A stretch of DNA of 64,000 nucleotides from Streptomyces caniscabiei (GCF_014930365.1 NZ_JABXWI010000028.1:1-64000); one strand, 5' to 3'; shown: positions 1-10,470, counted from the first letter of the stretch. A program made the numbers and translations. The notes: generated by a model from the letters alone, not told the origin.

Positions 1-127
1 ACGTCCGCGTCAACGCGCCAATCCGTATCCGTTCCGGGAAGCCATCCCCACCACATGATCACGAGCCACAAGCCCCGGATCCTAAACGATCACCCAGCAA
101 GGAAGCGACGTTGGACCACACCTTCCC

Positions 128-3100
128 TCACAGCCCAAGAAATGTGGCGCGCATCAAGGTCATCAACCCACCCAGCTGAAGTCCGAGTTGGCGACGGAGT
201 TCATCCCAAGTCTCTGGCGAGATCGGTTCCCTCTGGGTGCTTAGGCGGGCGGGGATCAGCCGGGCGAGCGGCACGTTCAACTTGCCGCGCATCGCTTCCG
301 CATAGCCCCACATCGACGTTCTATCCGTGTTCAGGGCATGCCAGACGGTCAGCGGATCGATGCTGGCGCCGCCCTCATATCGCGCTGCCGCGCACCCGGC
401 TGCCAGTGCCTCGTGAACAAGGACGATGAACTTCGCTCGGATGACCTCCAACGCCTGCTGTCGGCGAGTGTCGCTGAGAGCGCTTTCGTACGACCGTTGC
501 CTTCCAATGGCTTCAATCCGAATGGTGTTGGCTGTCTCTTCTGCCTCACCGCGAGCCGCCGCAGTTCCGAGGTTGTCCACGTCCTTCAGCCCCCACACCA
601 CGGTGGGTGGAGTGCGGTCGGCGCGTAGGGCAACACTCGGCCATACCCCGTCGCCAGTAATGACCAGCGCGCTGTCGTCAGGAAGGCTTGCCCCTGCCCT
701 ACGGGCGAGCGCCTCAGACAAGGCCGGATGACCATATGTCGCCAGTGCTGTCCAGCTATCTCCGTCACGCGATGCCCGCGCAGGGTCAGACGTGACGGGG
801 CGGCCAGGCTTGTCGAGCACAGCACCGAAGCGTTCGAAGAGGACCTCGCGCAGGTCCTCAAGAGCAACGGGGGAAGGGGCGTGCTCGGGCAGCGGCATCG
901 CGTCTTCTGCGCCGAAGCCGACGCCTTCCTGTCGCACGACGTCGATTTGGTCGACCAGCTCGCGGATCGCTTGTTGCTGAGCTGAGGCCCTCTCGCTCTT
1001 CGGCGCCTTGAAGATCGCTTGAAATGCACGTTCGGTGGCGCCAAGAATCGGCTGCAGTTGCCCAAGCAGCTGCCGGAAGTCGTCGATTCGTCCGGCGAGC
1101 GCTGCGTAGACGTCTTGCTCAACGGTGTTGGGTACGAAGTAGCTTCGGATGTGGACAACATCGCGCGCTTGACCGAGGCGATCCACACGGCCGATGCGCT
1201 GTTCGACGCGCATCGGATTCCACGGCATGTCGTAATTGATGAGGAAGCTGCACGCCTGGAGGTTGAGTCCTTCGCTGGCCGCGTCGTTGGCCAGCAGGAC
1301 GGTCACACGGCCGGAGCGCACGGCGTCGACAAGGTCACGCTTGGAGATGTCGACCCAGCCTTCGTGTTCACGGAAGACCTGTCCGCCTTGTCCGGTGAAG
1401 GTGGCCAGCTGCGATCTATAGGCTCCGACAAGCCTGTCCCGAAGGCTCAGAAGTGTGTCCGTGTACTGGGTGAAGACAATAGTTGAATGTCCTCGCCCAC
1501 GGGCAGCGTCCAGATCGGAGCGCAATCGGTCAAATTTCGAGTCCGGCACGTGCTTCATCCGGCTGATGTACCCCCGGATGTCCTCGATTTCGGTCGGCGT
1601 CAGTGGCAGTGCCTGAGAGTCGTTGACCTGGTGTCCTTCTCCGGTCTCCAGGCCAGCGTCGCTCCACGCCTCCTCGAAGTCCTCTGCCGCCTGATCGTCG
1701 TCGAGCGCCAATGCCTCGCGGTTGAGTCGCTTCGTCAACGTCGCGTGGATCGCGGCCCAGGACGAGGTCAGCCGACGGCGGTATACGGTCAATACGAAGC
1801 CGGCGCCACGCTTGCTTCCGTGCGCAGACATGAGCCGGTCGATGAGGTCATCGAGTTCGTCGTAGAGGTCCTGCTCCTCCTGGGTGAAGGGCACGACGAC
1901 CGGCTGGGTGTCCCGATCAGCGAGGTTCTCTGTGAGGAGTCCGCGATCGCGGTACATCTTCAACGTCTCTCGGCTATGGCGCGTGACGAACTGTCCGACA
2001 GGGCTGAGAAGAGACAGCCATTCCCGCAGGGCTGCCAGTCCGCTGGGCGTCAGCTCCTGGGCGATCTCCTCCCCAGACAGGTCTCCCGTGCCGAACTTCT
2101 CAATGCGGGCTGCCGCTATCGGTCCCACTCGGCTTCGGATCCCCCGCAGGACCGCTTCCTCTGCAGCGGTATGTGGTAGCCGAGGCGTGTCACGTAGCGT
2201 CTGGTCCAACCATGCCCAAGCCGTCTTGCGGCCCTTCGGGCCATCGCCCCTGGCTACTTCGCGGAAGTACTTCTCGAATGCATGAGGGCTAGCCAAAGGG
2301 CCCTGCAGACCTACATGGACGAGTAGGTCGCGCAGCTCGATCGGGGCAACCTGCATCGGCGTAGCGGTCAGCAACCAGAGTGCCTTGGCTGCTCCCCGTT
2401 GAGTGATGCGATCGAGCAGTTCGAGCAAGCGACCCGGGCGGTATTCATCCTCATCAATATGCGTACGGCGAGCGTGGTGTGCCTCATCCACAATCACGAG
2501 GTCGTACGGTCCGGCCGCAAGGAGACGCTCCTGCTCAGCCGGCCGACGCGCCAGGTGGCTGGAGGCGATCAGTACGGGCTCGGCCTCCCATGGATTCACC
2601 CCTGGTACGACACTCCGCACATCGTCAGGGTGAGCACCATAGATCTTGCCGCCTTCAAGGCGGGGAACCCATAGCCCAAACTTCTCGAAGAGCTCGTCCT
2701 GCCACTGCCGACAAACGTTCGCGGGGGCCAGGATAAGGGCTCGTCGCACGCGCTTGGACAGCAAGAGCCGGCGCAACGACATGCCAGCTGAGATCGTCTT
2801 ACCAAGACCAACTTCGTCGGCGAGCAGCCAGGAGCGAGGGTAGAGACCTGCGAGCCGTTCAACCACCTGCTGCTGATGTGGGAAAAGCGTCAGTCCCGTC
2901 GTTGCCACCGGGAGGGCCTCGGCACCGACAAGAGCCGGCGCCACCTGCAGATAGCGAGCGACGGCAGCGTCGTCGCCCATTGGCTCCGGCTCTTCCGGAT
3001 CTCTCTCTCCAGGCACCACCTCTGGCGCCATGCTCAGCAGGCGCTCTGATGCGGCATCCGGTAGGGCGTACACCCTAAAGCCGACCATCCGGCCAGCCCA

Positions 3101-3730
3101 ATGCTCCTCGAACTTCAGGGCCCAGTGACTGAAGTACGTGGCAGCTTCAGTCCACGAAGGGTAGACAGAGAACGACTCGAAGTTACGAGTCCACGCCTGG
3201 GCGGACTCGTTCACCGACCCCTGGAAGGCAACGCCGTCGCCAGCCGCGTCACGCAGGACCCCGATCTTCTCGTGAAAGTACGGGTCCATGTTTCCGCCGA
3301 CGATCGGGGTCCCGTCCTGGTCCACCGGGATCGCAATCCGCACGTCAAGACGCCCCACCTTCGCCAACCAGGCAAGCACCTCAAGACGCCGTCGATCCAC
3401 TTCGGACTCAGTGACCAGCGCGTCGGCAAGCTTTTTGGCGAACGCCGGGCCGATCTCGGCACGGCCAAGTAAGGCGTCCCTGTCCCCCGGGCTGACCTCA
3501 GCACCACACAGCAGCCGCACGCGCCCGCCGCCATTGATGAAGCGAGACAGACCGCGCGCGGCAACACTCAGCGAAGAGGAGCGGAAGTACCCAACCGAGC
3601 GGTTGTAGTGAACCGACCGCGACAGGGCTGGGATGTAGAACGCCTCCAGCACTTGATCGCTGGAGTCATAACCAGGCTTCAGGTCCAAGCCTCTCAGGCC
3701 GGGCGGCGCCACGACGCTGACGTCAGACAT
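128..3730 (-). CDS. Phospholipase-D-like / SNF2-family helicase, last gene of a DUF499-DUF1156 defence-type operon
   Basis: About 1200 residues. The N-terminal third has a phospholipase-D-like nuclease fold with one HKD-type motif near residue 150 (FHEKIG followed by GSVNES). A superfamily 2 helicase follows: Walker A DEVGLGKT near 305, DEAH box VIVDEAHH near 412, TATPMQ, and motifs V/VI with SEGLNLQ and QRIGRVDRLGQ around 818-850. The start at 3730 overlaps the methylase stop by 8 bp; longer in-frame starts lie inside the methylase and are less likely. The fusion suggests an ATP-driven translocase that positions a nuclease on DNA, probably reading the methylation set by its neighbour. That role is inferred from operon context; the domain calls come from the visible motifs. 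Confidence 0.85.
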   Translation of the reverse strand: MSDVSVVAPPGLRGLDLKPGYDSSDQVLEAFYIPALSRSVHYNRSVGYFRSSSLSVAARGLSRFINGGGRVRLLCGAEVSPGDRDALLGRAEIGPAFAKKLADALVTESEVDRRRLEVLAWLAKVGRLDVRIAIPVDQDGTPIVGGNMDPYFHEKIGVLRDAAGDGVAFQGSVNESAQAWTRNFESFSVYPSWTEAATYFSHWALKFEEHWAGRMVGFRVYALPDAASERLLSMAPEVVPGERDPEEPEPMGDDAAVARYLQVAPALVGAEALPVATTGLTLFPHQQQVVERLAGLYPRSWLLADEVGLGKTISAGMSLRRLLLSKRVRRALILAPANVCRQWQDELFEKFGLWVPRLEGGKIYGAHPDDVRSVVPGVNPWEAEPVLIASSHLARRPAEQERLLAAGPYDLVIVDEAHHARRTHIDEDEYRPGRLLELLDRITQRGAAKALWLLTATPMQVAPIELRDLLVHVGLQGPLASPHAFEKYFREVARGDGPKGRKTAWAWLDQTLRDTPRLPHTAAEEAVLRGIRSRVGPIAAARIEKFGTGDLSGEEIAQELTPSGLAALREWLSLLSPVGQFVTRHSRETLKMYRDRGLLTENLADRDTQPVVVPFTQEEQDLYDELDDLIDRLMSAHGSKRGAGFVLTVYRRRLTSSWAAIHATLTKRLNREALALDDDQAAEDFEEAWSDAGLETGEGHQVNDSQALPLTPTEIEDIRGYISRMKHVPDSKFDRLRSDLDAARGRGHSTIVFTQYTDTLLSLRDRLVGAYRSQLATFTGQGGQVFREHEGWVDISKRDLVDAVRSGRVTVLLANDAASEGLNLQACSFLINYDMPWNPMRVEQRIGRVDRLGQARDVVHIRSYFVPNTVEQDVYAALAGRIDDFRQLLGQLQPILGATERAFQAIFKAPKSERASAQQQAIRELVDQIDVVRQEGVGFGAEDAMPLPEHAPSPVALEDLREVLFERFGAVLDKPGRPVTSDPARASRDGDSWTALATYGHPALSEALARRAGASLPDDSALVITGDGVWPSVALRADRTPPTVVWGLKDVDNLGTAAARGEAEETANTIRIEAIGRQRSYESALSDTRRQQALEVIRAKFIVLVHEALAAGCAAARYEGGASIDPLTVWHALNTDRTSMWGYAEAMRGKLNVPLARLIPARLSTQREPISPETWDELRRQLGLQLGGLMTLMRATFLGL

Positions 3731-6674
3731 CGAAACCGAAGCTCTGCTGCTCGTGCTGAGCAACGGGTTCCACCTCATCGACGGGTAGGTCAAGGTGATC
3801 GAACAGAGCCGCTCGTAGGCTGTCCAAAATCCGTGCCTCGGGGCGTGCAAAAGCGCCCTTGACCTTCACGCGGGGAATCGCGTGAAGCGCGGCGCGGACC
3901 ACCTCCGTAAGCGTGGAGTCGTCCGCCAGACCGGTGCGATTCAGCCAAGCTTTCGCTGCGCCGAGGCCATCCGAATCGTACAACGACATCAGAGCGTGCA
4001 GCCGGTCGAGCCAAGTCGCGTATTCCGCAGCTTCTGGATCAAGCGCACCAGCTGTGACTCGCTGCGTCGGCGTCAGAAGAGTGACGCTTCCACTCGACGC
4101 CTTAACCACCTTGTGACGCTTGGCCAGATCATCGAGGTCAAGGTGCGTTGCCAGGGAAAGCTTGCGGGCTTCGTCGTAAGGAAACTCTGCCGCCGCAAAG
4201 TCGCTCCAGGCCAGCAAGTACCAGTCAGTGATCCTGTCGAAATCGATGTCCCGGCCGCCAAGCAGGTCCCGCTTCTTTAGCGAAGCAACCTTTTCTCGGG
4301 CCAGGTCCAGTGCTGCGTCCGGCCGCAAGATCTCCGGATTTCCATCGTCATCAAGTTCACCAGTGTATACAGGCCAGCGGTCAGACAGCACCGACAGCAC
4401 AGGACCGTATGTCGCGATAGTGAGGTCTACGCCAGTCATGCCCTGGACGGCGAATCGGGTTGCAGCCTCTTCAGCAGCGCGCTCAACGTCACGTCGAATA
4501 TCTGACCAGTAGGCAGGCTCGTTCCCAGTTCGCTTTCGACAGGCCAGGAAGATAGTTGACTGCGCCGCATTCTTCTTCGCCTGATGTGTCGAATTCTCAC
4601 TTTCCGTATGCACCGGCCAGGAAGCATCGATTGAGAAACCCGCATCCAGCAAAGCCGATCCCAAGGTATCCCAAGCATCAATTCGCTTATGGGTGAACAT
4701 GACAGTCATGACACCCTCCGCTTTCAGAACGCGGTACGACTCAAGGAAAGATTGTCTCAACAGCTCTTCATACCTGGCGTCAGCCAAGTCGGCCGCAGTC
4801 TTGGCAGCACCGCCCTTTCGGCGCCCACGGACTGTCGGCATCGCAACATCTTTAAACAGTGCAGGATTAGCCACTGCTTCAGATTCTTTGTCAGTGCGAG
4901 CGAGATCGGTAAACTCCGGCCAGGTGTCACGAAGCGACCGCTTGAGCCAGGCATAGAAGAAATCAGAGATCTCCGCATACATGACATTATCATAGTATGG
5001 CGGGTCCGTAACGACTGCATCGACGGATTCGTCAGCGAGAGGCAAACTCCTGGCCGACCCCCGAACAACATGCACAGCTGATTTTTGGGCTTCACCCATC
5101 AGTACGTCGCCACTCGAAATCAACGCCGAGATCTTTTCGTGATTCACGACTGCATTATTCACCGCCCACGGAGCTAGCGCATAAGCTCCATCAAATTCAG
5201 CAAATGACCATTTGAAGTTGAAGTTATGCTTATCAAACGTACTTCTGATCTTGGTACGCGATGAATCCCAGCTGCACTGTCGACTATTGTAGTCGATCAT
5301 CTTATCCAGAGCGAAGGCAAGATACAAAGAAAGCGCCCCGGCCTTCTCTTCCCCGATTTTATCGCGCGCCTCGCTCGTGATCTTTTGGAGCTCTTCTAGC
5401 GCGGTGACACCTACAAGCAGCTGTCGCGGCGAGAAGAAATCAGCCCATCGTTTGATGCCATACATTCGATGCCCTCGATCATAATTCGAGAGACTGTCGA
5501 TTTCGTCACTTGGAATTAGATCATCAATTTCCCATCCAGGAATTTTCTGCACTAGCGCGCGTTCCGCCTCCGCCACAGCCGAAATGTCGGCAGCTGTCGG
5601 GGGACGGAAGAAGCGTCCTCTCGATCCAGCTCGGGCAACGGCAACAGCGAGAAGGACTTGCCCCATCCGATCAGAACGAGCCATTTCCCGGATATGCTCA
5701 CCGGAAAACGCCTCTTCCGTCCAAATACTTGTAGCAGCGCCGCCCTTATAAGTGGACTTTATTCCCCATTCCTTCGCTGCAGCACCACGAACGATACGGG
5801 TCTCAAAAACCCCAGATTCCTTGTCTACCTCGAGAGCGATTGCAGAATCGCGCGCGGAGTTACCGCGCTCTAGCCAGAAATCAGGCATCAGCGGGGTCGG
5901 ACGACCTGTCGTGGGACAGGGGACAGTGTGGGCCCAAATATAGGCCACAATTGTTTCATTCCGCTCTTGCGGAAAATATACGGCGAGACGCTTGCGCAGC
6001 CTCTCACTCCACTCTGCTCCCCAAGCAGAGATTACATTTCCAAACTGCGGTCCGAGCGTAGCCGGAAGTACCAACGTTCCTTGCAGGATCGCAGCAGCTA
6101 CTGGATTCAATTCGTTCGCCACTGTGTCGCACCCATATCGCGCCGCTTCGAATGGGATTGACCCGCCGCCCGAAAACGGGTCGAGAACCTTAGGAACTTC
6201 TCGGCCTGCCATGCTGCCTGGCACGCGCAAGTTCGCCAGGCGTTGAATTCGCGCAATGGTGTCTTCCTGAGGATTTACGGTGAAGGCTCGAGGATATCCG
6301 TAGCCATTTCCAGCGAGCTTCAATCCAGCCTCGTTTGCAGCCTTGATAGCCTTCCTTGCAGCAACCGAATCGCCAAGGATTCCAAGAGACTTCACATACC
6401 AGTCTTGATAGCTCTGCTCACCACCGGGAAACTCTTCCTGAAGCCCCTTTTGGATACGGGCCGCTTCTGGGTTTCCCATCGCCTCTTCATCAGACGGCCA
6501 GGCTGGCAGCAGCGAAGAGACAACAGCGGCGCGGCTAGCTACGAGCGGGCGGCGAGCCCACCATACGTGCAGAAAGTTGATCGGCGGGTACGCCTTAGCA
6601 CTGCCCCGCTCACGCAGGCTCTCGGCACCAATCGCTGCGGCAGGCAGCCATTGCTCGATCAAACTGCGACTCAC
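3723..6674 (-). CDS. DUF1156-type adenine-specific DNA methylase
   Basis: About 983 residues. It begins with a DUF1156-like segment (SLIEQWLPA, then a conserved VWWARRPL). The split methylase has the AdoMet-binding motif DPFSGGGSIPFEA near residue 160 and the catalytic motif TDPPYYDNVMY near 553, which fits N6-adenine methylation. I chose the GTG at 6674 because an AGAGGA ribosome site lies 7 nt upstream; a GTG at 6689 is also in frame. The middle of the gene, roughly 4500-6500, is visibly richer in A+T than the rest of the window, suggesting transfer from another genome. Large DUF1156 methylases typically sit beside DUF499 ATPases and helicases in defence islands, as here. It probably marks host DNA so that the partner nuclease ignores it. 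Confidence 0.88.
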   Translation of the reverse strand: MSRSLIEQWLPAAAIGAESLRERGSAKAYPPINFLHVWWARRPLVASRAAVVSSLLPAWPSDEEAMGNPEAARIQKGLQEEFPGGEQSYQDWYVKSLGILGDSVAARKAIKAANEAGLKLAGNGYGYPRAFTVNPQEDTIARIQRLANLRVPGSMAGREVPKVLDPFSGGGSIPFEAARYGCDTVANELNPVAAAILQGTLVLPATLGPQFGNVISAWGAEWSERLRKRLAVYFPQERNETIVAYIWAHTVPCPTTGRPTPLMPDFWLERGNSARDSAIALEVDKESGVFETRIVRGAAAKEWGIKSTYKGGAATSIWTEEAFSGEHIREMARSDRMGQVLLAVAVARAGSRGRFFRPPTAADISAVAEAERALVQKIPGWEIDDLIPSDEIDSLSNYDRGHRMYGIKRWADFFSPRQLLVGVTALEELQKITSEARDKIGEEKAGALSLYLAFALDKMIDYNSRQCSWDSSRTKIRSTFDKHNFNFKWSFAEFDGAYALAPWAVNNAVVNHEKISALISSGDVLMGEAQKSAVHVVRGSARSLPLADESVDAVVTDPPYYDNVMYAEISDFFYAWLKRSLRDTWPEFTDLARTDKESEAVANPALFKDVAMPTVRGRRKGGAAKTAADLADARYEELLRQSFLESYRVLKAEGVMTVMFTHKRIDAWDTLGSALLDAGFSIDASWPVHTESENSTHQAKKNAAQSTIFLACRKRTGNEPAYWSDIRRDVERAAEEAATRFAVQGMTGVDLTIATYGPVLSVLSDRWPVYTGELDDDGNPEILRPDAALDLAREKVASLKKRDLLGGRDIDFDRITDWYLLAWSDFAAAEFPYDEARKLSLATHLDLDDLAKRHKVVKASSGSVTLLTPTQRVTAGALDPEAAEYATWLDRLHALMSLYDSDGLGAAKAWLNRTGLADDSTLTEVVRAALHAIPRVKVKGAFARPEARILDSLRAALFDHLDLPVDEVEPVAQHEQQSFGFDV

Positions 6675-6831
6675 TGGCGGTCCTCTCACTACACCCGCAC
6701 CGCGGATGCGACCGCTGCGAGCTATGGATCGTCGAATTTCTTAGTTGATGAAGCACCACGCAAGCACTCCGAGAGGTCGTCAGTCGAGGGCCCCCGGGTG
6801 ACGCCGCAGCACTTCAGGTAGCTCAACGCAA

Positions 6832-7245
6832 TTACCGGCGTCTGCCGCCGTCGAGAAGAATTCGCAACGCCTTAAGCCCATGCCGATGTTGTACCTGAGC
6901 ATGCCAATACGCCGCCTCCTCCCGGCTCATCCCCGCCACGCCTTCGGCGATGTCGACGATGCGATCCGCACGACGTAGGGGCTTCACTGCGCGCAACAAC
7001 AGTTCCGCGTGAGCACCGAGCATCGGATCGAGCTCCAGCGGTTTCCGGGAAGTCCAGTCTCGGCCGCGGAAGCCAGCGGCCCGAAGAACGTCCTGGAGAG
7101 GGGCAGCGATGTGCGTGGCTCGACCACCATTCACATGGATGGCACGATGACCTCCATCAAGATCGTCTGCAGCTACGTCAACAGCGACGATTCGCCCATC
7201 TTCATCGCGGGTGATCAGGCAGGTGTACTGCTCAGCTCGGCTCAT
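6832..7245 (-). CDS. Small protein between DUF499 and DUF1156 genes
   Basis: 137 residues, starting ATG at 7245 in an ATGA overlap with the stop of the DUF499 gene, so the two are probably translationally coupled. I do not recognise a catalytic motif. The N-terminal half looks like a small beta-rich domain (YTCLITRDEDGRIVAVDV) and the C-terminal half is helical, with a conserved-looking EEAAYWHAQVQHRHGLKALR stretch. A 157 nt gap separates it from the methylase. Its fixed place inside the operon suggests an accessory or specificity subunit. No function is claimed. Confidence 0.75.
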   Translation of the reverse strand: MSRAEQYTCLITRDEDGRIVAVDVAADDLDGGHRAIHVNGGRATHIAAPLQDVLRAAGFRGRDWTSRKPLELDPMLGAHAELLLRAVKPLRRADRIVDIAEGVAGMSREEAAYWHAQVQHRHGLKALRILLDGGRRR

Positions 7246-10200
7246 CCATCACTCTCAGTGCGCATAGTGATTCTGCACTTGGTAGGACCAGTGTCTCGCG
7301 CAGCCTGAGCAAACCGTTCCACCACGTCTCCGGACAACTGCAATGGATCAGCGAAAGCTGCAGTTACAGATGCCTTGAGCACGGACTCACGCGGGCCGAG
7401 TAGCTGCTTGAGAGCTTCGCGAAGCGGAGTGTAATCGCTGGGTGTGCCCAGGTAGGAAACCTTCGCCGCATGCGTCTGCTCATCACCGAGGGTCACAATC
7501 ACATCGACTTCGTAGGTCAAGTCGGCGCCCAAGGTCGCTGCTGGGACGATCGAATGAAGTCTCAGCAGCTCGGGTCCGCCTCCGGCGCCCAGGTGGTCGA
7601 TCTCAATCTTCAGTTCCAGCAAACTCTCTCGTTGTGTATCCGCTGCTGCGCTGCGTGCCTGTGTGAAGGCACTACCAGCCGCGCCAACGCCAGTGAACAC
7701 CGTGGGCTTCACCTGTTGCAGCCCGAGCTGAGTGCCCCCGTTCGGAGAGCCATTCAGTGTCTCGTCCGGGCACCCCCGACCAGGATGGACGGTGTCACAC
7801 AAAGGACACGCCTGCTCCGTTGGTGCCGGGGCTGAGCCGGGCGGGTGCAGGAGCACATCAGCCGCTAGTCGGATGCTCGCACCGGGGTGCTCCCTGGTTG
7901 CCCAGCCATCGTCGCCGCGGTCCGGGTCCTGGTACTCCCACACACCGTTGCGGACGCCGGCACTGATCAGAGAGACCAGCTGGGCCCGGTCAAAAACCAT
8001 CTTGAGATCAGGGCGCCTGGCGAATGCCTTGACCAGCTCTTCAGTTGGCTGGGGCCGGTTCATCAGGTCACCGAGCTTGTTCTTTACGTGTGCCGGGTCG
8101 ATTGCCTTGTCGCCGGCGCGAAGCGTCTTCTCCATGGCAGCAAGACGGCTCAAGATCGCATCGGTCTGGTTGGGCCATACCGATGAGGTAGTGACCTGAT
8201 CAAGCTGTACTGCCTCAAGACCTTGGCTCGTAGGCACATACAACGCGTTCACGTGGTTACAGACCGCAACCCTTGCCATGAGCGCGGACTCCTTGGCCTT
8301 GTCCTTCAGCTCGCTCCGCTTTTCAGGAGTCAGAGCGTTCAGCGTGTCGGTGCTCGTGGAGAGCTCTTCAAGGGCGAGGTGAGTCTTCACAGCACGGACC
8401 ATCGCATCATGCGTGCCCAGTGACGGCGCCAGCACCACCAGTCGATTGCGATACTCGCGAACTCCGCCGGACGGAGTGCGCTCCCACAGCTCCTGGATCT
8501 TGGGAGGGATGGCGCCGTGAGGGTCAACGCCGCGCGGGTCACCGAAGTCGTCCCAGTGCATTACGACCAGCCAGGCATCCTCGGCGTTGTCTGGGACCTT
8601 CGCGTCGTCCCAGTGCCGACGGACCTTGAGCGTGCTGTCGCGGAACTGTTCGGTCAGGATCCTCGTGGCCTTGGTGCGCGCCTTGGTCACGCTTATTTCA
8701 CTCTCGGCCTCCTGGATCAGCTTCACCAAGGATGCCTCGGTCGAGAAGCGGTAACCGCGCACATCTGCGTGCAGGTACCAACAGGCGGACTCGAGGCCAT
8801 CAAGCGCCTTCTGAAGCAGGTTGGGATCGTCTCCTGGGACGAGCGTTGCGCCGAAGAGCTCGGGAGGCTGCACGCCCGGCACATCACGCGTGAGGGAGTA
8901 CAGGTAGACCGCAGCGGCAAGGCGCCGCCCGTAGGGCGCGCCCATCCGCTCGTCGACCCGCTCAGCGTGTGACAACTCCGCGCCGGCCTGAGATGCGATG
9001 TCTGCCCGAATCACAGGCTCGAACTGTGGTCTCTCCAGCCGACTGGAGAGCTCTTCAGCGATAACCCGTTCCGCAAGATCGATGTGGTGCGGGTGAATCA
9101 AGTAGGTGCTATCCGACTGCTGAGCCCAGAGCCGACGCACAACACGGGCAAGCAGCCGCAGCGCACCGCGGGTGCGCTGGAAGTTCGGGATCGTAGACAG
9201 ACGCTTGTCCAAGATCCGGATGAGGGCGGGATGGAACGGATACGTTCGCGCAACCTCTGATGCCCAGCCGCTGCCAACCATGCCCTCTGGGAGATCAAGG
9301 CCACTGGCATACGCAGCATCGGCGGCCTCCGCATACGCCTGAGCGGCGTCCGCTGCGGCGCTACCGCTCTCGCGCTGCTTGAAGAGACGACGCGCGAGAA
9401 TCTTCGGGAGATCGGGTTCCTCGCTGGGGCGGAGGACTAGCTCCTTGCGCGCCATGAGCGAACGAGCCTCGTTGATGGCCTCAAGCACATCGCTGGTCGC
9501 GTCGCCGAATGCGTCAGTCACCCCGGTGGTTGTAATCACCAATGCCGCATGGGGCAGGCCGTCCACCGCCTCCATGAGCGCCATCAGGAAGGCCGTGGTC
9601 TGGCTGGCGAGTGTTGTTTCGCCGACTCGCACCCCCTTGGCGACGTGGTAGTAGCGAGCGATCTCATCGATGAGGAGCAGCGAGGGGCGATCCCCCAGCA
9701 TCCGCTTGATCGCATCGGAGCCCGGCGCAGTGAGCGCCTCGTCGTCCGTTCGAACGAACTCATACCCAGCAGCCCCACCGACCTGGAGTGCTAGGTATCC
9801 CCAGACGGTGCGGGGAGTGACGCCAGCGACCTCGGGGAAGCTCTGCGCGCCGGTGCTGGTGCCGACGAACGCCCCCACTTGATCCACGGGCTCGCCAGGG
9901 AGGAGTGAGGCGTCCATGAACTCTGCGGCGTGAACTGCACCAAGTCGTCCTCGAGCCGCGTGGAAGAGCGCGATGAGGTTGTGGGTCTTACCACCGCCGA
10001 GGTTGGTCTCCAGCCGGATCACACTGGCGCCGTCCGGTTTGCCACCGCCGATGCGGCCGAGGACCTCATTGAGCAATGACTTCAAGCCAGCCGACGGGAA
10101 AGTGGCCGCGAAGAAGTGCCCTGCGTCGGCATACGTGTCCGGGGCCGTACCAGCGATGACCTCCTCAAGCGACGCTGCAAAGCGCGACTCTGTGAGTTCG

Positions 10201-10250
10201 CCCGCTAGCACGTCGTCGCGTGGCTCGACCGCTCGGAACAAGCTCTCCAC
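7242..10250 (-). CDS. DUF499-family AAA+-like ATPase, first gene of the defence-type operon
   Basis: About 1002 residues. The Walker A motif is NLGGGKTHNL near residue 82 and the Walker B motif LLLIDEIARYY near 187, both characteristic of DUF499 ATPases, which carry GGGKT in place of the usual GxxGxGKT. The C-terminal half is less conserved and includes a cysteine cluster (CPLCDTVHPGRGC). I chose the GTG at 10250, preceded by GGGGAGA; the open frame continues upstream without a plausible start. The product is a cytoplasmic ATPase found next to DUF1156 methylases in phage-resistance clusters. It probably supplies the motor or signalling function of the four-protein complex, but the mechanism is not known to me. 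Confidence 0.85.
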   Translation of the reverse strand: MESLFRAVEPRDDVLAGELTESRFAASLEEVIAGTAPDTYADAGHFFAATFPSAGLKSLLNEVLGRIGGGKPDGASVIRLETNLGGGKTHNLIALFHAARGRLGAVHAAEFMDASLLPGEPVDQVGAFVGTSTGAQSFPEVAGVTPRTVWGYLALQVGGAAGYEFVRTDDEALTAPGSDAIKRMLGDRPSLLLIDEIARYYHVAKGVRVGETTLASQTTAFLMALMEAVDGLPHAALVITTTGVTDAFGDATSDVLEAINEARSLMARKELVLRPSEEPDLPKILARRLFKQRESGSAAADAAQAYAEAADAAYASGLDLPEGMVGSGWASEVARTYPFHPALIRILDKRLSTIPNFQRTRGALRLLARVVRRLWAQQSDSTYLIHPHHIDLAERVIAEELSSRLERPQFEPVIRADIASQAGAELSHAERVDERMGAPYGRRLAAAVYLYSLTRDVPGVQPPELFGATLVPGDDPNLLQKALDGLESACWYLHADVRGYRFSTEASLVKLIQEAESEISVTKARTKATRILTEQFRDSTLKVRRHWDDAKVPDNAEDAWLVVMHWDDFGDPRGVDPHGAIPPKIQELWERTPSGGVREYRNRLVVLAPSLGTHDAMVRAVKTHLALEELSTSTDTLNALTPEKRSELKDKAKESALMARVAVCNHVNALYVPTSQGLEAVQLDQVTTSSVWPNQTDAILSRLAAMEKTLRAGDKAIDPAHVKNKLGDLMNRPQPTEELVKAFARRPDLKMVFDRAQLVSLISAGVRNGVWEYQDPDRGDDGWATREHPGASIRLAADVLLHPPGSAPAPTEQACPLCDTVHPGRGCPDETLNGSPNGGTQLGLQQVKPTVFTGVGAAGSAFTQARSAAADTQRESLLELKIEIDHLGAGGGPELLRLHSIVPAATLGADLTYEVDVIVTLGDEQTHAAKVSYLGTPSDYTPLREALKQLLGPRESVLKASVTAAFADPLQLSGDVVERFAQAARDTGPTKCRITMRTESDG

Positions 10251-10392
10251 GTTTCTCCCCTTCGCCGCCTTCTCCACAGAGTATCCGTGAGCATGAAGCC
10301 CGAAGGGGCCAATCTGTTCTGATCCACAACACAGCCGCCAGCTCGTGCGGGTCCAGGGACCGCGAGGTCCCCCGTAGAGAACCAGGCGGCCG

Positions 10393-10470
10393 TCACGCGT
10401 CCCAAGTCTTCGGAGAGGCCAAGAACCCATGGACCAACACGACTCCGACACGCGACGGTTCCACTTCGTC
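10393..10470 (-). pseudogene. Possible alpha/beta-hydrolase N-terminal fragment
   Basis: In the 353 nt gap upstream of the DUF499 gene, the minus strand encodes about 25 residues ending VGVVLVHGFLASPKTWDA before a stop. This resembles the first strand and oxyanion-hole HG motif of an alpha/beta hydrolase. No downstream hydrolase sequence follows in any frame, so it would be a decayed fragment. The rest of 10251-10603 holds no gene I can support and presumably contains the divergent promoters. Confidence 0.3.

Noticed and set aside
128..10250. Calling the left operon DISARM or BREX
   Set aside because: DrmA, DrmB and DrmC are absent, as are PglZ and BrxC/PglY-type genes; the DUF499/DUF1156 pair points elsewhere.
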